A DNA stretch of 44,190 nucleotides, from contig CALLZX010000460.1 of assembly GCA_937858935.1 (NCBI GenBank), positions 1 to 44,190 on the forward strand. Reading direction: 5' to 3'. The position numbers and the translations under genes were made by a program. Source of the DNA: an uncultured Ignavibacteriales bacterium. GTDB taxonomy: Bacteria > Bacteroidota > Ignavibacteria > Ignavibacteriales > Ignavibacteriaceae. Numbering within the stretch: position 1 is the stretch's first letter; each line of letters begins with the position of its first letter. The notes under the pieces were generated by a model that searched no databases, was not told the DNA's origin, and saw only the letters and a list, made by a program, of their open reading frames with translations. Below are positions 26,718 to 38,191 of the stretch, one piece after another.

Positions 26718-27550
26718 TGTCTGTTTAATAAATTAAATTCTATATCATCAATCTCTTTACTCTTAACAATTCCAAGAATAAAAACATTTTCTGTTTTTTG
26801 AAAATCAACAAAAGGCTGAACTTTTACTTCATTAAAAATTCCCTTTTCAACATTCCCTATTTCGTATACCAACCCTACCGGTAATGGAAATGGTATGATT
26901 GAGCTGATCTCAGATGTTACAATTCTATCACCTTTTTTAAGATCAAATGTTTTTGGAACATTGATCATTACCAACCATTCACCATTCCATTTCAATACAG
27001 CGTTTTCTCTTGTACGTTCACTTTTAACCGTAACTTTTAAATCAACATTAGTTAGAGTTCTTGCGATCGAATAATTATCGGCAGTGGAATAAATTATACC
27101 TACCATTCCTTTATCAGTTATAACAGGCATTCCAACTTTTACGGATTGATTATTTCCAGCATTAAGAGTTATAGTTCCCTGAGATTTGGTTAATGATTTC
27201 GAAACAATAGTCGCCGATATAAGCGGAAATGTGGACGAATCTTTTAATGCAAGTAATCCTTTTAAATCTTCATTTACTATTGCGTACTCGCGGAGTCTGC
27301 TTAAATGCAACATCATTTCAGCATTTGTTCGGCGCAGATTTTCATTTTCATTTTTAAGATTGCTGATATTAAAAACGTCTGTAAATACTGAGGTGACAGT
27401 TGCAAAAGTTCCAAAAGCAATTGAGCGTACTTTTTGTATTCCCTGTGAACTATTTTGTGAGAGCAGAATGAGGCTGACAATTAATAAAACTACAAGTACA
27501 ATATATTCCTTAAAATTTTCCCATACAGAAACAAAAAATCTTATCATCAA
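26714..27550 (-). CDS. mreC: Rod-shape-determining protein MreC
   Basis: A 278-residue protein with a single N-terminal membrane span (about 16-32), a periplasmic coiled-coil (about 62-92, NLKNENENLRRTNAEMMLHLSRL) and the MreC beta-domain (VSKSLTKSQGTITLNAGNNQSVKVGMPVITDKGMVGIIYST, GDRIVTSEISSIIPFPLPVG). It activates PBP2 in the elongasome. It overlaps mreB and mreD by 4 bp each. Length is normal. Confidence 0.93.
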   Translation of the reverse strand: MMIRFFVSVWENFKEYIVLVVLLIVSLILLSQNSSQGIQKVRSIAFGTFATVTSVFTDVFNISNLKNENENLRRTNAEMMLHLSRLREYAIVNEDLKGLLALKDSSTFPLISATIVSKSLTKSQGTITLNAGNNQSVKVGMPVITDKGMVGIIYSTADNYSIARTLTNVDLKVTVKSERTRENAVLKWNGEWLVMINVPKTFDLKKGDRIVTSEISSIIPFPLPVGLVYEIGNVEKGIFNEVKVQPFVDFQKTENVFILGIVKSKEIDDIEFNLLNRQ

Positions 27551-28575
27551 TATCTTCTGTTACGTATTAAAACCTTAGAATAGTGATTAAGATTATCAAT
27601 AACTTTTCCGGCACCTCTTACTACCGCAGTTAGCGGATCTTCTGCTACATGAACAGGTAAATTAGTCTCCATTCTAATTCGTTCATCTAATCCTTTCAGC
27701 AATGCACCACCCCCGGTAAGCATTACCCCACGATCCAGAATATCTGCCGAAAGTTCAGGTGGGGTTCGTTCTAGAGTTTGTCTTACTGCGTCTACTATCT
27801 GCACAACAGCTTCATTTAGAGCTTCCCTGATTTCTACTGAACTTACCTCTGTTGTTTTAGGAATTCCACCAACTAAATCTCTTCCCTTAACCTGAATCGT
27901 AATTTCTTCTTTTAATGGAACTGCTGAACCAACTTCACACTTTATAGCTTCGGCTGTTCTTTCTCCAATAAGTATGTTATGATTTTTTTTGAAGAATTGC
28001 ATGATAGCATAATTCATTTCATCACCGGCTATACGTATGGATTCTTCATTTACGATACCCGATAAAGCAATAACAGCAATTTCCGTTGTTCCTCCACCGA
28101 TATCAATAATCATATTTCCAACCGGTGCTTCAACATCAATTCCGATTCCTATGGCCGCAGCCATTGGTTCCGCAATTAGGTGAACTTCTTTTGCTCCTGC
28201 ATGTTCTGCACTATCCCGGACAGCACGTTTTTCAACTTCAGTTACTCCGCTTGGTACAGCAACAATAACTCTTCTGCTTGCCATAACACTTCCACCGTGC
28301 ACTCTTTTAATAAAGGCACGAATCATTCCTTCAGCAATTTCAAAATCAGCAATAACTCCATCACGCATAGGACGTGTAACCTTAATTTCTTTGTGCTCCC
28401 TGCCCTGCATTTCTTTTGCTTTATTTCCAAGCGCAATTATTCGTTTGGAGTTTTTATCAAATGCAACAATAGAAGGTTCATTTAAAACTATACCCTTACC
28501 TTTAACATGGATAAGAGTATTTGCCGTGCCTAAATCTATTGCAATATCATTTGAGAAAAAATCAAATATGCCCAT
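27547..28575 (-). CDS. mreB: Rod-shape-determining protein MreB (actin-like)
   Basis: A 342-residue actin-fold ATPase. The phosphate-1 loop IAIDLGTANTLIHVKGKGIVLNEPS, the phosphate-2 segment NMIIDIGGGTTEIAVIALSGI and the adenosine motif GVMLTGGGALLKGLDERI are all intact. An amphipathic N-terminus (MGIFDFFSN) would bind the membrane. It organises lateral wall synthesis through MreCD, PBP2 and RodA, all encoded directly downstream. It starts 8 bp after the purH stop. Confidence 0.97.
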   Translation of the reverse strand: MGIFDFFSNDIAIDLGTANTLIHVKGKGIVLNEPSIVAFDKNSKRIIALGNKAKEMQGREHKEIKVTRPMRDGVIADFEIAEGMIRAFIKRVHGGSVMASRRVIVAVPSGVTEVEKRAVRDSAEHAGAKEVHLIAEPMAAAIGIGIDVEAPVGNMIIDIGGGTTEIAVIALSGIVNEESIRIAGDEMNYAIMQFFKKNHNILIGERTAEAIKCEVGSAVPLKEEITIQVKGRDLVGGIPKTTEVSSVEIREALNEAVVQIVDAVRQTLERTPPELSADILDRGVMLTGGGALLKGLDERIRMETNLPVHVAEDPLTAVVRGAGKVIDNLNHYSKVLIRNRRY

Positions 28576-28583
28576 TGTTCCTC

Positions 28584-30101
28584 TTAATGTTTAAAGTGCC
28601 TTATTCCGGTAAATACCATAGAAATTTTATTTTGATTAGCAGCGTCAATTACTTCCTGATCACGTACTGAACCGCCTGGTTGAATAACTGAAACAGCGCC
28701 GCATTTAATTATTTCAATTAATCCATCAGCAAATGGAAAAAATGCATCTGAAGCTGCTACAGACCCGGATAAATCTAATCCGTGTTCTTTAGCTTTCATA
28801 ACTGCAATCCTTGCTGAATCTATTCTAGACATTTGTCCAGCACCCACACCCAAAGTTGCTTTATCTTTAACATAAACAATTGCATTGGATTTTGTGTGCT
28901 TTGCGATCTTCCATGCAAACTTAAGATCCTCAAGTTCTTCTTCTGATGGATTTTTATCTGTTACTATCTTTAATTCATCTTCTTTTAAAGAGATAGAATC
29001 AGAATCTTGTACCAGTACGCCACCGGGAATTGAACGAAAAGTTTTACCTTCGCTCAAAACAGATTTTTTCTGAATTACAAGTCTTCTGTCTTTTTTCTTT
29101 TTTAGAATTTCCAGCGCACCATCACTAAAAGATGGAGCACTAATTATCTCTAAAAATATTTTATTTAGTTCAGTAGCAGTTTCAATATCTACTGTTTTAT
29201 TAAAAGCAACAATTCCGCCAAAAGAGGAAACGGGATCACATTTTAATGCTCGAATATAAGCTTCAAAAGGATTCTTACCAATAGCAGCGCCTGCAGGATT
29301 ATTGTGTTTTATTATAGTGCACGATGTTTCGCCCAGATCTTCACAAAGTTCAACAGCAGCAACCAGATCCAGGATATTGTTGTAAGAAATTTCTTTACCA
29401 TGAAAAACTGAGAAGTACTCTTCAAAATTACCAAATATTCCTGCACTCTGATGTGGATTTTCTCCGTATCGCAATGACTGATTTAACTCTTCATTTATGC
29501 GAAAATGTGTTGGTGAAATTGAGAATTTATTTTCTAAATAATTTGCGATATGAGTATCATAATTTGCAGTATGCGAATAAGCAGCAACAGCAAGTTTTTT
29601 TCTCGTTTCATCAGAGATACTACCAGCATTTAATTCGTCAAGAAAAGAATCATACTGTTCTGGATTTGTGAGAATGGATACAAACTTATAATTTTTTGCA
29701 GATGCTCTAACCAAACTGGGGCCGCCAATATCAATATTTTCAATTATCTCATCTAAAGTTGATTTTGGATTTGCAGCCGTTTTAACGAAAGGGTAAAGAT
29801 TAACACAAACTATGTCTATTGCTTCAACGGAATTTTTGATTGCCTGTTTTACATCCGAATCATTATCTCTTCTAAAAAGTATTCCGCCAAATATTTTCGG
29901 ATGTAATGTTTTTACTCTGCCGTCAAATACTTCCGGAAAACCGGTAATCGAACTAATTTCTGTAACAACAATTTTATTATCAGAAAGTACTTTTGCAGAA
30001 TTGCCCGTGGCTATTATTTGATAACCATTTTTTACTAAACCATTAGCAAATTCTACAATTTTAGTTTTATCTGATACACTAATTAATGCTAACTTTTTCA
30101 A
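28584..30101 (-). CDS. purH: Bifunctional AICAR formyltransferase/IMP cyclohydrolase
   Basis: A 505-residue protein of usual PurH length. The N-terminal MGS-like IMP cyclohydrolase domain shows ALISVSDKTKIVEFANGL and FDGRVKTLHPKIFGGIL. The C-terminal AICAR transformylase shows LRYGENPHQSA, CTIIKHNNPAGAA, KHTKSNAIVY and AASDAFFPFADGLIEI. Together they perform the last two steps of IMP synthesis. It follows purN after 37 bp and precedes mreB by 8 bp. Confidence 0.97.
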   Translation of the reverse strand: MKKLALISVSDKTKIVEFANGLVKNGYQIIATGNSAKVLSDNKIVVTEISSITGFPEVFDGRVKTLHPKIFGGILFRRDNDSDVKQAIKNSVEAIDIVCVNLYPFVKTAANPKSTLDEIIENIDIGGPSLVRASAKNYKFVSILTNPEQYDSFLDELNAGSISDETRKKLAVAAYSHTANYDTHIANYLENKFSISPTHFRINEELNQSLRYGENPHQSAGIFGNFEEYFSVFHGKEISYNNILDLVAAVELCEDLGETSCTIIKHNNPAGAAIGKNPFEAYIRALKCDPVSSFGGIVAFNKTVDIETATELNKIFLEIISAPSFSDGALEILKKKKDRRLVIQKKSVLSEGKTFRSIPGGVLVQDSDSISLKEDELKIVTDKNPSEEELEDLKFAWKIAKHTKSNAIVYVKDKATLGVGAGQMSRIDSARIAVMKAKEHGLDLSGSVAASDAFFPFADGLIEIIKCGAVSVIQPGGSVRDQEVIDAANQNKISMVFTGIRHFKH

Positions 30102-30138
30102 TTCAAATTCCTGTTTAACGAGAGCTTTAAAATTCTCT

Positions 30139-30744
30139 TCAATTTATTATAATAATCCTTTCGGATTCAATCTTAACTCTATTTTCAGCGAATGCTTTTA
30201 CAACTTCAGGCAAAAGCTGATGTTCAATCTTCAAAACTCGTTCTGCTATTTCTTCCGGATTTTTTACATCAGATATATCAACACACTTTTGGGCAATAAT
30301 TTTTCCCGTATCATAAGTCTTATCAACCATATGCACAGTTGCCCCGCTTACTTTTGCAGATGAATTAAATACCGCTCGATGAACATATAATCCATACATT
30401 CCTTTCCCTCCAAAAGAAGGAAGTAAAGCCGGATGAATATTAACTATTTTATTTTCAAACTTTTCAATTAATTCATTTGGAATGAGTTTCAGATATCCAG
30501 CAAGAACAACAAAATCTACTTCAAGTTTTTTTAATATGGAAGTAATATCTTTTTGACTAATTTTGTCATTTTCCTCACCCATAGTAAAAGTATTTATTCC
30601 AAATTCTCTAGCTATCTCAAATGCTTTACAGTCAATTTTATCGCTGACTACGGCAACAATTTCAATTAAATTTATTAAATCAGGATAATTTAAGAGAGCG
30701 CTTAGATTAGAACCTCTGCCTGATACAAAAACTGCAATTTTCAA
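30139..30744 (-). CDS. purN: Phosphoribosylglycinamide formyltransferase
   Basis: A 201-residue PurN. It has KIAVFVSGRGSNLSALL at the N-terminus, the catalytic NIHPALLPSF segment (Asn and His) and GATVHMVDKTYDTGKIIAQ with the conserved Asp. It transfers a formyl group from 10-formyl-tetrahydrofolate to GAR in purine synthesis. It is upstream of purH in the same direction, as expected for a pathway pair. Confidence 0.96.
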   Translation of the reverse strand: MKIAVFVSGRGSNLSALLNYPDLINLIEIVAVVSDKIDCKAFEIAREFGINTFTMGEENDKISQKDITSILKKLEVDFVVLAGYLKLIPNELIEKFENKIVNIHPALLPSFGGKGMYGLYVHRAVFNSSAKVSGATVHMVDKTYDTGKIIAQKCVDISDVKNPEEIAERVLKIEHQLLPEVVKAFAENRVKIESERIIIIN

Positions 30745-30820
30745 TTAAAAATACCTGAAATGTTGGCGAAAATTAGCTATTCGGTCAAAAAGAAGCAATG
30801 AAAGAAATGAGGAATTAAAA

Positions 30821-32329
30821 TTATTTATTGCTTTCTTCAGGCAGCAACCTCTGCAATGTATATATTTTATTTTCTAGAGAATTTCTAAAATCAAAATCTT
30901 CCAGATTATCTATTTGTAAAAGAAATAATTTTGCTTCAATAAATTTTTTCTGATTATAACTATTCCAAGCTCCAACATAATATGCATAAGCATGCACCCA
31001 TCGTTCTTTTTCAATTTCAGTATTAATACAATCTACTGCATAATCTAATGACTCCTGGAACCTTCTTTGTTTATAACTTATTTGAGATAAATATAGTAAG
31101 GCTTCGGCTTTAAGATCACTAGCAATTTTCTTCTGGCCAATGAAATTCTCTATTGAATCCTTGGCAGCAGCTAATTTATTTTGCTTAATAAGGTTTGAGA
31201 ATCTGATCAATTGGATTTCATTATCGGTCAATTTTCTATCTTCAAAATCGTTCCCCTTACGTTCTGCAAAAAGATCCTCTTCGATATCAGAATTTCCATC
31301 AGAAGATTTATCATAATACTTTACAGCTTCTTTTCTATTACCCGAAATCTCTAAACATAATCCAATTTGCATATTTACAAATCCTTTGTAGTCATCATTA
31401 ACAGCTAATTTAAGGTAATTATTATAATAAACTCTTGCTGAATCGAATTGGTTACGTGCAAAGAAAACGTTTCCTAATAGATAGTTAGAATTAGAAACTA
31501 CAAATGGGTAGAGATTATCATCAGCATTAATTACAAATCTAAGATGTTTTTCTGCACTTGAAAGATCATTCAGTTCATATTCAATCCATGCAAGTGAAAA
31601 ATTAAACAATAAATTTTTTGGATATCTTTTAACTAAATTACTTAACAAATCTTTTGCTGCAGGATGATCTACTACAACACGCGAATAGAGTTGAGATAAA
31701 TAGTACTGCGCATCAATTTTAGAAAACTTACCTTTTTGCACAGTTTTATTAACATAAGTCAAGCCTAATTCTTTATCAGCAGTAATACCAACTAGATTAG
31801 CGGCCCATTCCAAGGTGGAAGGAATTTGTGATAATGCAAAGTTATATAATCCTAATCCTAAAAAAGCATCATAAAGATCTGGTCTGAGTTTAACTGCTTC
31901 TTCAAGATTTGATTTCATCTGATTGCTTGTCCAAAGTGCTTGCAGATAATTACCGCTTCTAGCTTCAGCAATAGATTTATTATAGTAGATTGAACCAATT
32001 AAATATTTTAACTCAGCAGTAGCTTTTTGCGTTAGCTTCAGATTTGCTAATTCGAGTGATTTATCAGAGAAGTATGTAAAAGAATCTAAATTTGTTTCCT
32101 GCAGATTACCTAAATAATACCAAAGAAAAATTATTGATTTATAATGATAGCCTCTGGGATCATCGGGACTTTTTTTAATAATTGTATTGAAAGCTTTAAA
32201 ACCATCTTCCCAATTAAAATTATATATCTTATCTAATCCTACCTGTATTTGTTTATCTGTAACCTGTTGTGAAAAACCTGTTGAGAATAATAAAAAAAGT
32301 ACAATGGAGATATAATTTATTTTTTTCAT
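30821..32329 (-). CDS. Secreted TPR-repeat protein, unknown function
   Basis: A 502-residue protein with a signal peptide (YISIVLFLLFSTGFSQ). It is mostly helical, with tetratricopeptide-like repeats such as FNWEDGFKAFNTIIKKSPDDPRG, AWIEYELNDLSSAEKHLRFVI, LLGNVFFARNQFDSARVYYNNYLKLAVND and ALLYLSQISYKQRRFQESLDYAVDCI. It probably scaffolds a periplasmic or outer-membrane complex. It lies between pyrG and purN in the same direction, without a functional link that can be read from sequence. Confidence 0.75.
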   Translation of the reverse strand: MKKINYISIVLFLLFSTGFSQQVTDKQIQVGLDKIYNFNWEDGFKAFNTIIKKSPDDPRGYHYKSIIFLWYYLGNLQETNLDSFTYFSDKSLELANLKLTQKATAELKYLIGSIYYNKSIAEARSGNYLQALWTSNQMKSNLEEAVKLRPDLYDAFLGLGLYNFALSQIPSTLEWAANLVGITADKELGLTYVNKTVQKGKFSKIDAQYYLSQLYSRVVVDHPAAKDLLSNLVKRYPKNLLFNFSLAWIEYELNDLSSAEKHLRFVINADDNLYPFVVSNSNYLLGNVFFARNQFDSARVYYNNYLKLAVNDDYKGFVNMQIGLCLEISGNRKEAVKYYDKSSDGNSDIEEDLFAERKGNDFEDRKLTDNEIQLIRFSNLIKQNKLAAAKDSIENFIGQKKIASDLKAEALLYLSQISYKQRRFQESLDYAVDCINTEIEKERWVHAYAYYVGAWNSYNQKKFIEAKLFLLQIDNLEDFDFRNSLENKIYTLQRLLPEESNK

Positions 32330-32352
32330 TGAAAATTTAAAATACGTTTATA

Positions 32353-34011
<1,659 letters not shown>

Positions 34012-34051
34012 CTAAGATTTCCAATCTGATTTGGAACTAAAACATACATTA

Positions 34052-36490
34052 TTAATTAATTTTTAGAATTACCATCGTCATATCATCGTGCTGGGGTGCT
34101 TTTCCTATAAACTTGTTAACATCCGCCATCATTTTCTCCTGGATTTCTGCTGCTGAGGAATTATTCCAAGACTTAGCAATTTCAAACATTCTATCCAAAC
34201 CGTACTCCTCGCCTTTTTTGTTAACTGCTTCAGTAAAACCATCAGTATAAAAAATAAAAGTTTTACCAGCTTGTATTTTTTCCTCGAATTCCGTTATTAC
34301 TTTACTGAATAAATCCCCTTTTTCAAGTCCAAGGGCTAATCCATTCGGACTGATCAGATCCACTTTTCCAGTTGTATCGTGATAAATTACAGGATTATGC
34401 CCTGCTCTTGCAATTCTAATAAACTTAGATTCTAAATCTACAACAGCATAAATCATAGATATAAATCTGCCTCGTTCTACGTTTTCATAAAATAGTTCAT
34501 TCATCTTTGTTAAAACTTCTGAAGGTGAATCTGTGTGTTTTGCAATTGCCTTTAAAAATCCTTTTGTTAAAGTCATATAAAACGCAGCTTGTGTTCCTTT
34601 TCCTGAAACATCGCCAATAATTATTCCGAGTTTGTTTTTACCAAGATGAATAAAATCATAATAATCTCCACCGACTTCAAAAGCAGGGATACAAATTGAC
34701 GCAATATCTATTCCTTTTAATATCGGGTTTACTTTAGGTAAAAAACTCATTTGAACATGCCGTGCAACATCAAGTTCTTTTTTTAATCTCTGTCGCTCAG
34801 TAATATTCTCAACAAACTTTGGTGTTATCGAATCATAATCTGTAAACTTATCTTTTCTGAACACTAGAATGATTCCTAAAACAAATAGGACAGAGCATAT
34901 TACTGCTAGAATGTACCACTCATTTTTAAGACTGGTTTCAGTTACAAACAATAATTCGGTTGCTTTGATAAAAAATTTAAATAGTAAAAAGGAAAGCAGA
35001 GTAGTTAGTAAATCATATTTGATTAAAATCAGAGTTAATAAGACACCAATAACAAGATTTATTGGAAGTCCTGCAGTCAGCGGACTTACATTTGAATGGA
35101 TTAATAATGCCCAGGTTAAGCCGCTTACTAAGATAAAGATGATATCATTATTTATATATCGTTTAATTGCGGCAGTAAGGAACATAAAAAAGGCAACTGA
35201 TAGAATTCCGTAGCCATTAATAACACCCAAGAAAATGTTTAATAAAGGTAGATAAGCTATAACATGAGATTGGGAAGTAAAACTATCACCCACAAATACA
35301 ACGTTTGAATAATAACTTACGGCATACTGCAAAAGAAAAAATAGTGCAGTTAATCCAAACCCAAATGAAATACTATTAATAATTGATTTTCCAACGGACG
35401 AATGATTGATTTTTCTATGATAAATTAAATCCAAAGATCGGAATTTATCATTCCAGATTTCCCTAAAAATTGTTTCACTTACTGCCCAAAGTATGATTGC
35501 AGCACCAGCAATAAAAATGCCTCCTAATCCAAGTCCTAGGATAATCGTCCATTCAAATGTGCTAAATCTTTCAAGTAATTCTTTAATTATAAATGAAACC
35601 AAAACAAAAATTCCGAAAACGATTGCAATTTTAAAGCCAACTTCGTAGGCTCTAAATCTTTTAAATCCAACTACTAAAACTGAAATGATGATTAGAAGTG
35701 TAAAAATTATAGTAGTAGCAACTTCAAATACATCGGTTTCACTATTCATATATTCATCTGGCACAATTGCCTGAATAGAAAAATTTGATAAACGATCACC
35801 AACAACTTTGGCTTTTAGAACATAATTAATAATTGATTTATTTTTTGTTTCCCAGGTGAAATTGTAATCTACCCGTTCAAGTTTTTTAATTGTTTCAGTT
35901 TCTTTGTAGTAAAAAGTGTCAGAGCTATCTTTCCCGTTAACTCTCAAGGAATCCCCAACAAAAGTAATATCGTTTCTAAGTTTTTTAATAAATTCCAAAG
36001 TAAGACTAACTGCTTCATCAGGGGAAACAGAATTTTTCACAGTTGAATCAGGCAGTTCGGTATTGAATTCTATTATCTTACCATTATCAAGAATTTTTAA
36101 ACTAAAACTTGTTTTGTTAAGATTAATTCTTCCATCTGAATTGGAGGAAACAGTTATCTCTGAATCTTCATCTTTATCTTGAGTTACTATCCAATAATAA
36201 GCAGTACCTGCATCTGACAAAATTTTGTTTGCCTCATTTATCCTGTACTCGGAGTTAATCCATCTGACAAAATTTTCATCCGTTTTAAATCCGATGTTTA
36301 GTTTATTCTCGTTAAATAAAACATTTGATTTGTTTAAATATTTTTTTGATTGATTCAGAATTGACTGTTTATTGTTTATAATTTTAAGTCCCCCAAATGG
36401 GTGGTAACTTGGGATTAGAATGTAAACCAGGATAATTGCAATGAATAATACGGTTAAAGGAATGATGATTTGTTTTAATTTATCTATCAT
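34052..36490 (-). CDS. Membrane-bound SpoIIE/PP2C-type serine phosphatase
   Basis: An 812-residue protein. One membrane span near 8-28 is followed by a soluble region of about 220 residues, then a cluster of about seven or more hydrophobic spans (roughly 255-560), then a linker helix (ERQRLKKELDVARHVQMSFLP) and a C-terminal PP2C-like phosphatase. Phosphatase motifs are EVGGDYYDF, GIIIGDVSGKGTQAAFYM, RAGHNP, FYTDGFTEAVN and APQHDDMTMVIL; these supply the metal-binding Asp and Gly residues. Such RsbU-type proteins dephosphorylate anti-anti-sigma partners in stress-response switches. No partner STAS or kinase gene is in the window. The signal sensed by the N-terminal part is unknown. Confidence 0.88.
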   Translation of the reverse strand: MIDKLKQIIIPLTVLFIAIILVYILIPSYHPFGGLKIINNKQSILNQSKKYLNKSNVLFNENKLNIGFKTDENFVRWINSEYRINEANKILSDAGTAYYWIVTQDKDEDSEITVSSNSDGRINLNKTSFSLKILDNGKIIEFNTELPDSTVKNSVSPDEAVSLTLEFIKKLRNDITFVGDSLRVNGKDSSDTFYYKETETIKKLERVDYNFTWETKNKSIINYVLKAKVVGDRLSNFSIQAIVPDEYMNSETDVFEVATTIIFTLLIIISVLVVGFKRFRAYEVGFKIAIVFGIFVLVSFIIKELLERFSTFEWTIILGLGLGGIFIAGAAIILWAVSETIFREIWNDKFRSLDLIYHRKINHSSVGKSIINSISFGFGLTALFFLLQYAVSYYSNVVFVGDSFTSQSHVIAYLPLLNIFLGVINGYGILSVAFFMFLTAAIKRYINNDIIFILVSGLTWALLIHSNVSPLTAGLPINLVIGVLLTLILIKYDLLTTLLSFLLFKFFIKATELLFVTETSLKNEWYILAVICSVLFVLGIILVFRKDKFTDYDSITPKFVENITERQRLKKELDVARHVQMSFLPKVNPILKGIDIASICIPAFEVGGDYYDFIHLGKNKLGIIIGDVSGKGTQAAFYMTLTKGFLKAIAKHTDSPSEVLTKMNELFYENVERGRFISMIYAVVDLESKFIRIARAGHNPVIYHDTTGKVDLISPNGLALGLEKGDLFSKVITEFEEKIQAGKTFIFYTDGFTEAVNKKGEEYGLDRMFEIAKSWNNSSAAEIQEKMMADVNKFIGKAPQHDDMTMVILKIN

Positions 36491-36612
36491 ATTTATGCTT
36501 TTAATTCGATGAGAAAATCACTAAATAATTATGCAAATAAACATTATTTTTTGCATACAATAATAGAATAAAATTTCGTCTAATGTAACATATTTAATTT
36601 ATTGAGAAAATA

Positions 36613-38184
36613 TTGCAGATTAAAAATCAAATTCCTTTAGCTATTATTTTAGTTTTCTTTTTATTAATTCCAGCAGAACTCACAGCGCAAGACTCCACAA
36701 AAAGTTTAGCCTTTAAAAAGAACAGACCTTACAGAAATAATCCTTACTTTTATCAACCGGATTTATCTTACCAGATTTTACAACAATTTAAATTAGTTCA
36801 GATTGCAAATAGCGGTGACCCGTTGGCTCAGCATGAACTTGGTTTAAGACTACTTACAGGCGAAGGAATAGCTGCAGACACAATAACAGCAGTTTATTGG
36901 ATTAAAAAAGCTGCTTCGCAAAAGCTAACCTCCGCACTTTATAATTATGGTATAATGCTGATTAATGGCTGGGGAACTGAATGGAACCCGTTTGCAGCTT
37001 ACGAAAATTTTTTACTTGCTGCTGAAGCAGGAATGAGCCAGGCACAATATGTTGTAGGCGTGCTGCACACAGACAATTTAATTGTACCGAGAGATTGGAA
37101 CAAATCGTATTACTGGATTAAAAAATCGGCTGATGGTGGGTACGAACCTGCTAAAGAGGTAATCCTGGAGCTATCACCAAAAGTATCATCAGAGTTCAAA
37201 GATTCTGTTAATCAGAACAAATATGCTTTAACAAAAGACAATACTACAAAAGATGATAAGGATGAATCCAAAATCCAACCTTCAATCGGATTAGTTTTTA
37301 TTGATTTTGATACTCAGTCAGACACTCTTAAAGATATTACTGATGAGATGCTGATATCAGATTTAAAAAATCTAAATCTTACAATTGTCAAGGATTCTAT
37401 AGTAATCAAAGATGATTCTTCCTTGACTTCATTTTTTAATGAGGGAAAAATCAATTTACTTCGAAACCTTGCGGATGTTGGAAGTCACGAAGCTCAAACA
37501 ATAGTAGGCAAACTTTATGAAGTTGGAGATTTTGTTGGAAAGAATAAATTGTTGGCAGCAGAGTATTATATCAGAGCAACTATTTTAGATTCACCAAGAG
37601 CAGCTTATTTGCTTTGGAAGCTGGTACGAGAAAAAGATTTTTACACAATATTAAACGACGCAGTACAATTTGAAGATCCAACAGCACAGTTTGTTTGGTA
37701 CGGATTGCAAAAACTTGGTTATGAGAATCGTTTAAGTGAAAAGGATGCAATAGATCTATTACAGAAAGCCGCAGTACAAAATCATATTCCGGCTATCATT
37801 GAACTTGGCTTTAATTATTATACAGGCAAGTATGTTAATATGGATAAATCAAAGGGTTTAGATTATTGGAAAATTGCAGAAAGGTTTGGCAGTCCGGAAG
37901 CTTCTGTCAGATTAGCTGTATCAAAAGTATTTGGTGCTACTGTAAATGATGATTTGAATAGTGAATTTTTATTATTGGAAAAATATGAAAACAGTGGATC
38001 GGTCCTAGCTCAATTTGCAATAGGATACTGTTATGAAAATGGAATCGGTGTTTCCAGAAACTTACCAAATGCTGTTGAGTATTATAGAAATTCTGCTCAA
38101 AGAGGTAATCAATATGCGTATGAGCAATTAAAACGTCTATATGATAATCTTAGACCTACAGATACAATATTTAAGGTTAACTAA
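36613..38184 (+). CDS. Secreted Sel1-repeat protein
   Basis: A 523-residue protein with a signal peptide (PLAIILVFFLLIPAELTAQ) and Sel1-type repeats in two blocks, about 65-180 and 285-515 (AQHELGLRLLTGEGIAADTITAVYWIKKAA, ALYNYGIMLINGWGTEWNPFAAYENFLLAAEAG, AQFAIGYCYENGIGVSRNLPNAVEYYRNSAQRG), separated by an acidic linker. Sel1 proteins mediate protein contacts. The start is TTG at 36613, directly before the signal peptide; no in-frame ATG is near. The aminotransferase gene follows after 7 bp. A function cannot be assigned. Confidence 0.82.
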   Translation: MQIKNQIPLAIILVFFLLIPAELTAQDSTKSLAFKKNRPYRNNPYFYQPDLSYQILQQFKLVQIANSGDPLAQHELGLRLLTGEGIAADTITAVYWIKKAASQKLTSALYNYGIMLINGWGTEWNPFAAYENFLLAAEAGMSQAQYVVGVLHTDNLIVPRDWNKSYYWIKKSADGGYEPAKEVILELSPKVSSEFKDSVNQNKYALTKDNTTKDDKDESKIQPSIGLVFIDFDTQSDTLKDITDEMLISDLKNLNLTIVKDSIVIKDDSSLTSFFNEGKINLLRNLADVGSHEAQTIVGKLYEVGDFVGKNKLLAAEYYIRATILDSPRAAYLLWKLVREKDFYTILNDAVQFEDPTAQFVWYGLQKLGYENRLSEKDAIDLLQKAAVQNHIPAIIELGFNYYTGKYVNMDKSKGLDYWKIAERFGSPEASVRLAVSKVFGATVNDDLNSEFLLLEKYENSGSVLAQFAIGYCYENGIGVSRNLPNAVEYYRNSAQRGNQYAYEQLKRLYDNLRPTDTIFKVN

Positions 38185-38191
38185 TTAAGAA

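Noticed and set aside
27186-27578. A 130-codon plus-strand frame
   Set aside because: It is antisense to mreC, which is conserved and complete, and shows no family features.
29324-29671. A 115-codon plus-strand frame
   Set aside because: It is antisense to the conserved purH gene and has the low-complexity Gln-rich look of a shadow frame.
34019-34036. Inverted repeat TTCCAA/TTGGAA between the phosphatase gene and pyrG, considered as a terminator
   Set aside because: The stem is only 6 bp and no T-run follows on the minus strand.
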